From an uncultured Lachnospiraceae bacterium (lineage in GTDB: Bacteria; Bacillota; Clostridia; Lachnospirales; Lachnospiraceae): DNA of 60,758 nt. A program made the position numbers and the translations under genes. How positions within the stretch are numbered: position 1 is the stretch's first letter; the number at the start of each line of letters is the position of its first letter. This document shows, piece after piece, positions 1-7,638 of the stretch. The DNA lies in NCBI GenBank assembly GCA_947570615.1, contig CANOVJ010000020.1, positions 1 to 60,758 of the forward strand, written 5' to 3'. The notes beneath the pieces are model-generated. The model was not told the origin of the DNA and made no database searches. It worked only from the letters and a program-made list of their open reading frames with translations.

Positions 1-16
1 ACTTGCATCTGTTGTT

Positions 17-35
17 CCCCCAGCTCAGCTGGGGG
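17..35. other. Perfect 8-bp hairpin near the window edge
   Basis: CCCCCAGC and GCTGGGGG pair around a three-base loop. It lies just downstream of the small minus-strand lipoprotein gene, so it may end that transcript, but neither strand has a proper T-run after the stem. Confidence 0.4.
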
Positions 36-47
36 ATTGATACTGTT

Positions 48-275
48 TCATTCATTAAAGCTCTCGCTGCCTGGCTTCATGGTATCGGCCCCATATACCT
101 TCGATAGATAATCCTCCGTTCCCATCTGCCAGTTAAATCCCTGCCCGGGCGTCAGCGCATCCCCGTCAAAGACCAGATCCGTAAACCGGGAGGCTTTCAC
201 TGTTTTTACATCCAAAGCGCCCCTGTCCCCGCAGCCCCAAAAGACCAGAATCATGGCAGTTAAAATAAATAACAA
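48..275 (-). CDS. Small putative lipoprotein, 75 aa
   Basis: The frame opens at a TTG codon (273-275) because an in-frame stop lies a few codons upstream. An ATG seven codons further in is an alternative start. The N-terminus is a short hydrophobic stretch ending in a lipobox-like FWGC, so the product is probably exported and lipid-anchored. The remaining 60 or so residues are soluble and acidic, with no domain I recognise. No clear ribosome binding site is visible and the stop lies 12 bases from the 17-35 hairpin. It could be the remnant of a longer lipoprotein gene. The real start is uncertain. Confidence 0.4.
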   Translation of the reverse strand: MLFILTAMILVFWGCGDRGALDVKTVKASRFTDLVFDGDALTPGQGFNWQMGTEDYLSKVYGADTMKPGSESFNE

Positions 276-406
276 TTGTTTTTATTATTATTCACCCGTC
301 GCCTCCTTTGCCTTTCGCAAATTTCTCCTGTTATCTGTATTTTACCATATCCGCATGGGATAAACCAGCAAATAAAATTTTTCTGAAAAATCCATAAAAA
401 TTTTTG

Positions 407-435
407 TTGACAAATCCCTTCGGGAAGCGTATGTT
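407..435 (+). promoter_or_regulatory. Sigma-A-type promoter of the ABC exporter leader
   Basis: A perfect -35 TTGACA (407-412) is separated by 17 bases from a -10 TATGTT (430-435). Transcription would start near 442, about 35 bases upstream of the leader ORF and some 430 bases upstream of the first transporter gene. Confidence 0.7.
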
Positions 436-475
436 GGATTTGTATCTGTTAACCGGCACATGAGAAAGGAGGGTA

Positions 476-625
476 ATGATGAATACGTTACGTAAAGGCT
501 TTATCTCTTTGAATTCCGATTCAACCACTGTTTTTGTTTCAAAATTACCAGGCTGCTTATGCTGTCGTAGACAGAACTGTCACAGACAGAGGCAGACGGA
601 TGCTTTCTGTCCCGGGGAAACGTAA
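476..625 (+). CDS. Putative leader peptide of the ABC exporter, 49 aa
   Basis: This short frame starts MMNTLRKGF and has a very strong ribosome binding site (AGGAGGG just upstream of tandem ATG codons at 476 and 479). It ends at TAA 623-625, 34 bases before an intrinsic terminator. The second half has a cysteine- and arginine-rich cluster (CLCCRRQNCHRQRQ). No known domain is seen. Position and size match the BmrB leader peptide upstream of bmrCD in Bacillus subtilis, where ribosome stalling on the leader lets RNA polymerase pass a terminator. The regulatory role is inferred from layout; the peptide shows no sequence likeness that I can judge. Confidence 0.6.
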   Translation: MMNTLRKGFISLNSDSTTVFVSKLPGCLCCRRQNCHRQRQTDAFCPGET

Positions 626-658
626 CGCCCCACACGAAAACGGAGAACGCACCTTTCG

Positions 659-688
659 CAGCCATGGTAATCGCCATGGCTGTTTTTT
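659..688 (+). terminator. Intrinsic terminator or attenuator before the ABC exporter
   Basis: CAGCCATGG (659-667) pairs perfectly with CCATGGCTG (674-682), followed by six T residues (683-688). It lies between the leader ORF and the exporter genes, so basal transcription would stop here unless the hairpin is prevented from forming. Confidence 0.8.
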
Positions 689-695
689 ATGCACA

Positions 696-846
696 CGGGC
701 ACCCAAATGAAATATGTCAGCAAAGCTGACGGGTGCCCGGTACGGCGAGTAGAGGGAAAATCTCCCCTACTCGATCGCAGGCCCGCATATGGTAGTTTGC
801 TGCCGGGCAGCATGCGGGCCGCGCACGGGCAGAGGAAACGCTGCCC
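696..846 (+). other. Run of four hairpins in the exporter leader
   Basis: Four stems follow the terminator back to back. The first pairs 696-704 with 731-739 and contains an inner 6-bp stem (716-721 with 725-730). The second pairs 746-752 with 767-773 and has an inner GGGA/TCCC. The third pairs 780-788 with 812-820 (9 bp). The fourth pairs 827-832 with 841-846. None has a T-run. The last ends about 25 bases before the exporter start codon. The RNA is clearly structured; I do not match it to a known riboswitch. Confidence 0.6.
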
Positions 847-871
847 CATTGCAGAAAAGAGGAAAAAGATT

Positions 872-2605
872 ATGAAAAAGGTATCGACTTACATCTGGAA
901 ACACAAATTTGCCTATCTGATGGCCTTTCTTTCGCTGGTCATCAGTGTGGCGCTGGATATGCTCTCCCCGCAGCTCACCCGTCTGATCGTGGACGACGTG
1001 ATCCTGGACGGACAGATCCAGAAGCTCACTCCCCTTCTCGTGGGAATTTTGCTGGTAGGCCTGGGGCGCTGTATCTTCCAGTACATAAAGGAAATGACCT
1101 GCGATCTGGCCGGGTCTAAAATCTCCGCCGACATACGGCGCGATCTGTTCCACCATGTCCAGTCCTTAAGCGCGGAGTTTTTCGACCGCACGGGCACCGG
1201 CGAGCTGATGAGCCGGGTAAAGGACGACGTGGACAGGATCTGGGACGGCCTGACCTACGTGGGAATGCTGATGACAGAGGTGGTGGTGCATACCTCCATC
1301 GTGCTGTTCTGCATGTACAGCCTGAACTGGAGGCTGGCCATCCTTCCCACCCTCTGTATGGGAATCGCCGCCGGTATCGCCATTTTCATGGAGAAGAAGC
1401 TCGACAGTGTCTACGAGGCCATCAGCGAGGAGAACGCCTCCTTAAATACAGTGGCGGAGGAAAATCTGGCAGGGGTGCGGACGGTGAAGGCCTTCGCCCG
1501 GGAAAAGTACGAAATCACCAAATTTCTCTCCCACAACCAGCGCTACTATGAACTGAACATGAAGCAGTCGAAGCTGTTTGTAAAATATCACCCTTACCTC
1601 TCCATGATCACCAGAATCCTCCCGCTTGTGATTCTTCTTCTGGGCGGATTTATCGTCAGGGACGGGGAGATGACGCTGGGATCCTTAAGCGCCTTTATCC
1701 AATACTCCACCAACATCGTCTGGCCCATGGAAATGCTGGGATGGCTCACCAACAGTCTGTCCTCGGCGGTGGCCTCCAACCGGAAAATCAAAAAGCTTTA
1801 TGAGGAAAAGCCCGCCATTCTCGAGGCGGAAAACCCTGTGGTACTCCCGCAGGTAAAGGGAAAGATCACCTTCTCCCATGTCTCCTTCCACAAGGCTGAC
1901 CGGCACGAGATCCTCCACGACATTTCCTTTACCGTGGAACCCGGAAAGACGGTGGGTATCATGGGCGCTACCGGAGCCGGAAAGAGCTCTCTCATTTATC
2001 TGCTCCAGCGGCTCTACGACGCCACCGACGGCTCGATCTCTCTGGACGATGTGAATGTGAAGGATCTGACCCTTAAACAGCTTCGCAGCTCCACCTCTCT
2101 GGTGATGCAGGATGTTTTCCTCTTTTCGGACACCATCCTGGAGAACGTAAAGCTGGGCCAGAAGAACCGGATTTCTCAGGAGGCGGTCCGGGACGCCGCC
2201 GCCCGTGCCCAGGCGAAGGGCTTTATCGAAAAAATGGATAACCAGTATGACACCGTGATCGGGGAACGGGGCGTAGGTCTCTCCGGAGGCCAGAAGCAGC
2301 GCCTTACCATCGCCAGGGCTCTCGCCAAAAAGACGCCTGTGCTGGTGCTGGACGATTCCACCTCGGCCCTGGACATGGAGACCGAGCAGTCCATCCATGA
2401 AACCTTAAGAGAACTGCCGGATACAACAAAAATTATTATCGGACACCGGATCAGCGCCGTATGCCACGCCGATGAGATCCTGATCCTTGAAAACGGCAGG
2501 ATCGCAGAGCGGGGCACCCACGAGAGTCTCCTGGCTTTAAAGGGCCTGTATTATCAGACCTATGTCGCTCAGTACGGTGAACCTGCGGAGGAAATTTCAG
2601 CATGA
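872..2605 (+). CDS. ABC exporter half-transporter, subunit 1 (degenerate ATPase site)
   Basis: This 577-residue protein has an N-terminal six-helix type IV exporter membrane domain and a C-terminal ATPase domain with Walker A GATGAGKSS (about 365-373), signature LSGGQ (470-474) and Walker B ending LVLDD. The second Asp (495) sits where the catalytic Glu should be, which marks the degenerate half of heterodimeric exporters such as BmrCD, LmrCD and TM287/288. The start chosen is the ATG at 872, preceded by AAAGAGGAAAAAG; the open frame reaches back to 689 but that part is hairpin-rich leader. It overlaps the next gene by four bases (ATGA). Likely role: multidrug or toxic-compound export with subunit 2. 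Confidence 0.9.
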   Translation: MKKVSTYIWKHKFAYLMAFLSLVISVALDMLSPQLTRLIVDDVILDGQIQKLTPLLVGILLVGLGRCIFQYIKEMTCDLAGSKISADIRRDLFHHVQSLSAEFFDRTGTGELMSRVKDDVDRIWDGLTYVGMLMTEVVVHTSIVLFCMYSLNWRLAILPTLCMGIAAGIAIFMEKKLDSVYEAISEENASLNTVAEENLAGVRTVKAFAREKYEITKFLSHNQRYYELNMKQSKLFVKYHPYLSMITRILPLVILLLGGFIVRDGEMTLGSLSAFIQYSTNIVWPMEMLGWLTNSLSSAVASNRKIKKLYEEKPAILEAENPVVLPQVKGKITFSHVSFHKADRHEILHDISFTVEPGKTVGIMGATGAGKSSLIYLLQRLYDATDGSISLDDVNVKDLTLKQLRSSTSLVMQDVFLFSDTILENVKLGQKNRISQEAVRDAAARAQAKGFIEKMDNQYDTVIGERGVGLSGGQKQRLTIARALAKKTPVLVLDDSTSALDMETEQSIHETLRELPDTTKIIIGHRISAVCHADEILILENGRIAERGTHESLLALKGLYYQTYVAQYGEPAEEISA

Positions 2606-4383
2606 GTATCAATTCCTATAAAGAAGACGAGCAGCTCACAGGAAGCAGCAAGGGGCGCACTCTGCTGCGCATGCTCTCCTATCTGCTTGCGTACAAAAAA
2701 GAAGTAATTCTTGTATTACTGATCATGGCCTTCTGTGTGATCGTATCCCTGATCAACCCGCTGATCGTGGAGGAGGCCATCGACAACTATATCTCAAAGG
2801 GAGATATCCCCGGCCTGGTCTGGCTGATCCTTTTTGCGGCAGTCCTCAACCTGCTGATGGTGGGCGGAATCAAACTGCGGATGTACATTATGGCGAGGGT
2901 CTGCAACAGCATCCTTGTGACCATCCGTCAGGAGCTTTACACCCACATCCAGACGCTGGACCTGCAGTTTTTTGACAGCCGCCCTACGGGAAAAATCCTT
3001 GCCCGCATCATCGGGGATATTAACTCCTTAAAGGAGGTCATGAACAACTTTGTGACCACCCTGATTCCGGAGTTTACCACTGTTATCGCGGTAGCCGTGA
3101 TTATGTTTGCAAAGAATGCGGGGCTGGCGGCGGCTTCTCTGTGCAGCCTCCCCTTCCTGATGATCTGCGTGTGGCTGATCGAATATTTCTCCCACAAGAA
3201 ATGGCAGGACTTCCGCAAAAAGTCCTCCAACTTAAACGCCTTTATCCACGAGGATATGTCCGGTATGCGGATCATCCAGAGCTTTTCGGCGGAGGAGGAG
3301 ACCAGCCAGACCTTCGACGTGCTTCTGGACGAACACCGTCGTTCCTTTGTCAGGGCGGTACGGTTATCGGACGGTATGGGCTCTGTCATCGACTTAAGCT
3401 GGGGCGTGGGGATCGCCGCCCTCTACTTCATGGGCATCCACATCATCGGGACGGAGAATGTTTCCATCGGAACCTTCCTGGCCTTTGGCAGCTACATCGG
3501 AATGTTCTGGAACCCGATCCTGAACCTGAGCAACTTTTACAATCAGATCATCACCAATATTGCGGCGGCGGAGCGGGTCTTTGAGATCATGGATACGCCT
3601 GCGGGCATTAAGGACGCGGAGAATGTGCGCGAAATCCCGCCCATTCAGGGCCGGGTCGCCTTCTCTCATGTGACCTTTGCCTACGAAAAGGATGTAAAGG
3701 TATTAAACGACGTGAGCTTTGATATTACCCCCGGCGAAACCATCGCACTGGTAGGCCCCACCGGAGCGGGAAAGACCACCATCGTCAATCTGATCAGCCG
3801 CTTTTACGACGTGCAGGAGGGCGTGGTCAGCATCGACGGCCACGATGTCAGAGAGGTTTCCATCGAGAGTCTGCGCAGGCAGATGGGCATCATGACCCAG
3901 GACAATTTTCTCTTTACCGGAACGATCAAAGATAACATTCGTTATGGTAAGCTGGACGCCACCGACGAGGAAATCATAGCCGCCGCAAAGGCGGTTCACG
4001 CCCACGACTTTATCACCAGGCTCCCGGAGGGGTACGATACGAAGCTCTCGGAGCGTGGCGGCGGCCTGTCCGTGGGACAGAAGCAGCTCCTGGCCTTTGC
4101 CAGAACCATGGTGTCCCGGCCCAATATCCTGATCCTGGACGAGGCCACCTCCAGCATCGACACCCAGACGGAGCTTCTGGTACAGGAGGGAATCGACGCC
4201 CTGCTTAAGGGCCGCACCTCCTTCGTAATCGCACACAGACTCTCCACCATCCAGAAGGCCGACCGGATCTTCGTGATCGACAACGGCGGCATCATGGAGG
4301 AGGGGACGGCGGCGGAGCTGATCGCGAAGAAGGGCGTTTATTACCGGCTGCACACAGCGCAGCTTATGACGGGGACGGCGTAG
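2602..4383 (+). CDS. ABC exporter half-transporter, subunit 2 (catalytic ATPase site)
   Basis: This 593-residue partner of the preceding gene has a six-helix membrane domain followed by an ATPase domain with Walker A GPTGAGKTT (about 385-393), an altered signature LSVGQ (489-493) and an intact Walker B ILDEATS with catalytic Glu514. In the heterodimer the degenerate Walker B of subunit 1 would face the altered LSVGQ signature here, giving one weak and one active ATP site. That is the usual asymmetric arrangement of the BmrD/LmrD class. Translation is coupled to subunit 1 through the ATGA overlap. The substrate cannot be read from sequence. Confidence 0.9.
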   Translation: MSINSYKEDEQLTGSSKGRTLLRMLSYLLAYKKEVILVLLIMAFCVIVSLINPLIVEEAIDNYISKGDIPGLVWLILFAAVLNLLMVGGIKLRMYIMARVCNSILVTIRQELYTHIQTLDLQFFDSRPTGKILARIIGDINSLKEVMNNFVTTLIPEFTTVIAVAVIMFAKNAGLAAASLCSLPFLMICVWLIEYFSHKKWQDFRKKSSNLNAFIHEDMSGMRIIQSFSAEEETSQTFDVLLDEHRRSFVRAVRLSDGMGSVIDLSWGVGIAALYFMGIHIIGTENVSIGTFLAFGSYIGMFWNPILNLSNFYNQIITNIAAAERVFEIMDTPAGIKDAENVREIPPIQGRVAFSHVTFAYEKDVKVLNDVSFDITPGETIALVGPTGAGKTTIVNLISRFYDVQEGVVSIDGHDVREVSIESLRRQMGIMTQDNFLFTGTIKDNIRYGKLDATDEEIIAAAKAVHAHDFITRLPEGYDTKLSERGGGLSVGQKQLLAFARTMVSRPNILILDEATSSIDTQTELLVQEGIDALLKGRTSFVIAHRLSTIQKADRIFVIDNGGIMEEGTAAELIAKKGVYYRLHTAQLMTGTA

Positions 4384-4546
4384 CTTCCGTGTGCTGATGA
4401 CCTGTCCGACGGGTTGAAAAATATGGAATGATTCACAATACTCCGAAACAGGGACAGCCTGCGGAAGCTCTGCCTGCCTTGATTATTTCTGCAGCATATG
4501 GTAGATTATATGTATTAAAAGGGCTGTCTCTGAGGAGAAGGTGATA

Positions 4547-4607
4547 GGTTGAAAAAAGCCTGCGGCTTTTTATCAACCGGGAATTTGTGCTGCCGCACAA
4601 AGTTCCC
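4547..4607 (+). terminator. Two strong hairpins between the exporter and ATPase genes
   Basis: GGTTGA plus AAAAAGCC (547-560 of this kilobase) pairs with GGCTTTTT plus TCAACC (4564-4578), a 14-bp stem with one bulge and a U-rich 3' arm. It is followed at once by GGGAATTTGTGC (4579-4590) pairing with GCACAAA and TTCCC (4595-4607). The first is a likely terminator for the exporter operon; the second has no T-run. Bases 4384-4546 hold nothing recognisable. Confidence 0.5.
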
Positions 4608-4652
4608 AACCTGATTTGAAAGCCGCCTGTCGTCGGCAGCATGGAGGTTAAA

Positions 4653-6245
4653 TTGAGAAAAGTATTCAACGTAAGCGGCGTCTGCAGGCCTGATTTCCAT
4701 TATATGGTCGATCTGAAATGGCGGCTCGAAGAAATCCGGGTGATGATCGAGAACGGCCAGTATTTCACAATAAACAGAGCACGCCAATATGGAAAAACGA
4801 CCCTGTTGCGCGCCCTTGCCGACTTTTTGAAGAACGATTACATGGTCGTAAGCCTTGACTTTCAGAATATCGAGTCCGGCGAATATATCGACGGGAATTC
4901 CTTCGTTCACGCCATCACACGGGAAATCAACAAAAAGCTACGTCGTATGGAGGGTGTGGGAAGCAAGGTGACAGAAAAGCTTGCCCGGCTTGCCGACTTC
5001 TCCTTTCAGAACGCCCGTATGGCGGAAATGTTTGAATGTCTGAGCGAATGGTGCGCACAGTCGGAAAAACCTGTGGTTCTACTCATCGATGAGGTTGATA
5101 CTGCGGCAAATAATCAGGTGTTTCTTGATTTTCTGGCACAGCTACGGGCCTGCTATCTGGATCGTGACGAAACTCCGACCTTCCAGTCGGTCATTCTTGC
5201 AGGCGTGTATGATGTCCGCAATATCAGCAGGAAAATCCGTCCCGAGAATGAACACAGAACCAACAGCCCGTGGAACATTGCCGCGGACTTTCTGGTAGAT
5301 ATGAGTTTTTCCATAAAAGATATTTCAGGAATGCTTGGCGAATACGAAGCGGATCATCACACGGGAATGAATATAGACCAGATGTCGCAAATGCTCTACG
5401 ACTATACTTCCGGATATCCCTATCTGGTTTCCCGCCTCTGCAAATTTATGGATGAGCGTGTGGCAGTCGAAAACAGTGCTTCTGTCCGCACAGACGCATG
5501 GACAAAGTCCGGCTTTCTGGAGGCGGTAAAGCTTCTGCTGGAAGATCAGAATCCACTGTTTGAATCGCTGATTGGGAAACTGCACGATTTTCCTGAATTA
5601 AACGATATGATCTCCAGTCTGCTGTTTCAGGGACAGGGCGTCGCATATAATCCTGATGATCAGGCAATTCAGAACGCCCGGATGTTTGGATTCATTAAAG
5701 TGGAAAATTCCCGGGTTCTGCCTGCCAACCGGATATTTGAAACAAGACTGTATAATTACTTTCTTCTGAAATTTTCCGCTCAGAACAGCGATATTTTTAC
5801 TGAAAGCTTCCGGCAGAAAAATCAGTTTGTGATCGACGGCCATCTGAATATGCGCAGGATTCTTGAGAAATTTGTGGAAACCTTCGACGATCTCTACGGA
5901 AATCAGAATGAGGCTTTTCTGGAGGACACCGGAAGAAAATATTTTATGCTGTTTTTAAAGCCGATCATCAACGGAACGGGAAACTGCTACGTGGAACCGC
6001 AGACCCGAAACCATGAGCGGATGGATCTGGTCATCGACTATCGCGGCGAACAGTATATCTGCGAGCTCAAGATCTGGCACGGGAACGCATATAATGAGCG
6101 CGGCGAGCGCCAGCTGTCAGATTATATGGACTATTTTCATATCAAAAGGGGCTATATGCTCAGCTTCAATTTCAATAAGAAAAAACAAATCGGCGTAAAG
6201 GACATTGTTCTGGGCGACAGACTGCTAACGGAGGCGGTTGTTTAA
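4653..6245 (+). CDS. AAA-like ATPase with C-terminal PD-(D/E)XK-like domain
   Basis: The product is about 530 residues. The N-terminal half is a P-loop ATPase of the type often annotated AAA_35 or AAA-ATPase-like, with Walker A NRARQYGKTT at about 41-50 and Walker B VVLLIDEVD near 145. The C-terminus carries MDLVIDYRGEQYICELKIW, the D...ExK pattern of the PD-(D/E)XK nuclease-like domain usually found at the end of these proteins. I choose the TTG at 4653 as start because GGAGG (4643-4647) sits at ideal spacing and the protein then begins RKVFNVSGVC, as relatives do; an ATG at 4641 is in frame but lacks its own binding site. The function of the family is not established; defence or mobile-element roles have been suggested. 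It stands alone and its stop overlaps the convergent gene. Confidence 0.75.
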   Translation: MRKVFNVSGVCRPDFHYMVDLKWRLEEIRVMIENGQYFTINRARQYGKTTLLRALADFLKNDYMVVSLDFQNIESGEYIDGNSFVHAITREINKKLRRMEGVGSKVTEKLARLADFSFQNARMAEMFECLSEWCAQSEKPVVLLIDEVDTAANNQVFLDFLAQLRACYLDRDETPTFQSVILAGVYDVRNISRKIRPENEHRTNSPWNIAADFLVDMSFSIKDISGMLGEYEADHHTGMNIDQMSQMLYDYTSGYPYLVSRLCKFMDERVAVENSASVRTDAWTKSGFLEAVKLLLEDQNPLFESLIGKLHDFPELNDMISSLLFQGQGVAYNPDDQAIQNARMFGFIKVENSRVLPANRIFETRLYNYFLLKFSAQNSDIFTESFRQKNQFVIDGHLNMRRILEKFVETFDDLYGNQNEAFLEDTGRKYFMLFLKPIINGTGNCYVEPQTRNHERMDLVIDYRGEQYICELKIWHGNAYNERGERQLSDYMDYFHIKRGYMLSFNFNKKKQIGVKDIVLGDRLLTEAVV

Positions 6246-6988
6246 CCGCTCTCCTCCCCGCCTTCTTTTACTCCTCTCACAAACTCCCTGTAAAAAACTA
6301 CCGAAGCACAGAGAATCGTCACAAGTCCCGCCAGAGTCAGCAAAAGAGCCGCGGGCAGATAACCTGTCTTTGTCCCGATCAATGCAAACAGATACCCCAC
6401 CGGCACAGACGCCACCACATTGGTGACAGCGTGCATGACAACTGACGTGAAAATATTTTCCGTGTAATAATAGACAGCGCCGAACAGGAGACCGCCGATC
6501 AGAGTGTGGAGCATTCTTTCCGGCGCCAGATGGAACACCGCAAAGATCACCGCCGGAATCCCGATGGCAAATCCCGCTGAAAAACAGGGGCGGCAGATAT
6601 TCAGCAGTACCCCTCTGAAAAATAATTCCTCTGCCACCGCCCCCGCTATGGAACTCAGAAAAAGAAACAGGAAATGATCAGCAGAGACCATCTCCAGCAT
6701 GGATTCAAAGTTTCCTCCCAGAATATAGAGCACAATGGAAACCGCGTTAAAAAACGCCAGCCCCACTCCCATCAACAGGGACAGGGTCATCTGCCTTTGC
6801 AGCTTTTCACCGTGGGAAAAAATGATATATCTGTTTTTCCTGACTGAATAAAGGGACAGGGCTCCCATGATCACAATCGATCCCGCCATAGTGGCAGTCG
6901 TATTATGACACAAAACACTGACAATCTGTACCAGAATCACCCAGGCAAAAACGTAGCCGATACAGCGCAAAATGGAATAAATTTTCAT
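6242..6988 (-). CDS. CPBP-family intramembrane metalloprotease (CAAX/Abi type)
   Basis: A multi-pass membrane protein of 248 residues. It carries the family's diagnostic EELFFRG motif, with the paired glutamates that act as catalyst and metal ligand, and a downstream FAVFH with the conserved His. Family members cleave prenylated or small peptide substrates in the membrane, and some give self-immunity to bacteriocins. The ATG at 6988 is chosen because it follows the stop of the upstream gene by 13 bases and the upstream in-frame extension lies inside that gene. Its stop overlaps the stop of the convergent ATPase gene. It is probably cotranscribed with the pyrophosphatase-like gene; no substrate can be inferred. 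Confidence 0.8.
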   Translation of the reverse strand: MKIYSILRCIGYVFAWVILVQIVSVLCHNTTATMAGSIVIMGALSLYSVRKNRYIIFSHGEKLQRQMTLSLLMGVGLAFFNAVSIVLYILGGNFESMLEMVSADHFLFLFLSSIAGAVAEELFFRGVLLNICRPCFSAGFAIGIPAVIFAVFHLAPERMLHTLIGGLLFGAVYYYTENIFTSVVMHAVTNVVASVPVGYLFALIGTKTGYLPAALLLTLAGLVTILCASVVFYREFVRGVKEGGEESG

Positions 6989-7001
6989 CCTCTGTTTATC
7001 C

Positions 7002-7619
7002 TCAAGCTTTCCTCTCCATAGCTGCAATCGTATTTGCAATAAATTCAAAGATCTCTCTCTGCTCCACATCCATGGTTATTTTTTCTTCCTCCTGCGTCAG
7101 TTCCGACTTGAATTTATTTAACGATGAGATCATCTGAATGGAAGCAAGGGGATATCCCTCGTCGATCACCTCGCTTTGCTGACTGGTAAAACAGCGATCG
7201 GCCTTATGGGAAAAGGTATATGTATGGCCCTGACTGACGATCGCCACACCCTTTAAGAAATATCCCTTCAGCCTGCCATTCTCGCCATACCGGTTTACCA
7301 GCTCCACATAATAATCGATCATTTCGGCATCATTTAATCGTTTGCCATTCGCCCTTCTCACGTGCGTCCCCGGCTGGATTCCGTCAGGGACGCCGTCCAG
7401 AAACAGTCCGTCGTCCAGGGCGATTGTGGGCATCCCGCTCCGTTTATTGTATGCCTCCGCCTTGATCACCGCGTTTTCTACCGGGTCTCTCCCGGTTTCG
7501 TCAACCTCACAGGCGATGCCAATTTCATTCAGTGTTACGATTTCAATGCCGCGCTCTTTCAGCCTTGATCCATAATATCTGATTTTTGCCTTGTTCGTTG
7601 TGGCCAGTAAATACGCCAT
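7002..7619 (-). CDS. RdgB/HAM1-like non-canonical purine NTP pyrophosphatase
   Basis: This 205-residue protein starts MAYLLATTNKAKIRYYG, close to the ATxNxxKxxE substrate-binding start of the ITPase/HAM1 family, followed by IALDDGLFLDG in place of the usual EDSGLEVDAL. Family enzymes hydrolyse dITP or XTP to the monophosphate and so keep deaminated purines out of nucleic acids. The glycine-rich loop and C-terminal motifs are less conserved than in canonical RdgB, so this may be a divergent paralogue with another nucleotide substrate. GGGGAGGAAGA precedes the ATG. It lies 13 bases upstream of the CPBP gene. Confidence 0.7.
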   Translation of the reverse strand: MAYLLATTNKAKIRYYGSRLKERGIEIVTLNEIGIACEVDETGRDPVENAVIKAEAYNKRSGMPTIALDDGLFLDGVPDGIQPGTHVRRANGKRLNDAEMIDYYVELVNRYGENGRLKGYFLKGVAIVSQGHTYTFSHKADRCFTSQQSEVIDEGYPLASIQMISSLNKFKSELTQEEEKITMDVEQREIFEFIANTIAAMERKA

Positions 7620-7638
7620 TCTTCCTCCCCAAATGGAA

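Noticed and set aside
331-528. Minus-strand 65-residue ORF
   Set aside because: It covers the promoter and leader start of the exporter, has no ribosome binding site and no family likeness.
580-849. Minus-strand 89-residue ORF in the exporter leader
   Set aside because: It is the complement of the hairpin-rich leader; its composition follows the stems rather than protein coding.
689-871. 61-residue N-terminal extension of the first ABC subunit
   Set aside because: It runs through hairpins, lacks a binding site, and exporters of this family start at the helix beginning at 872.
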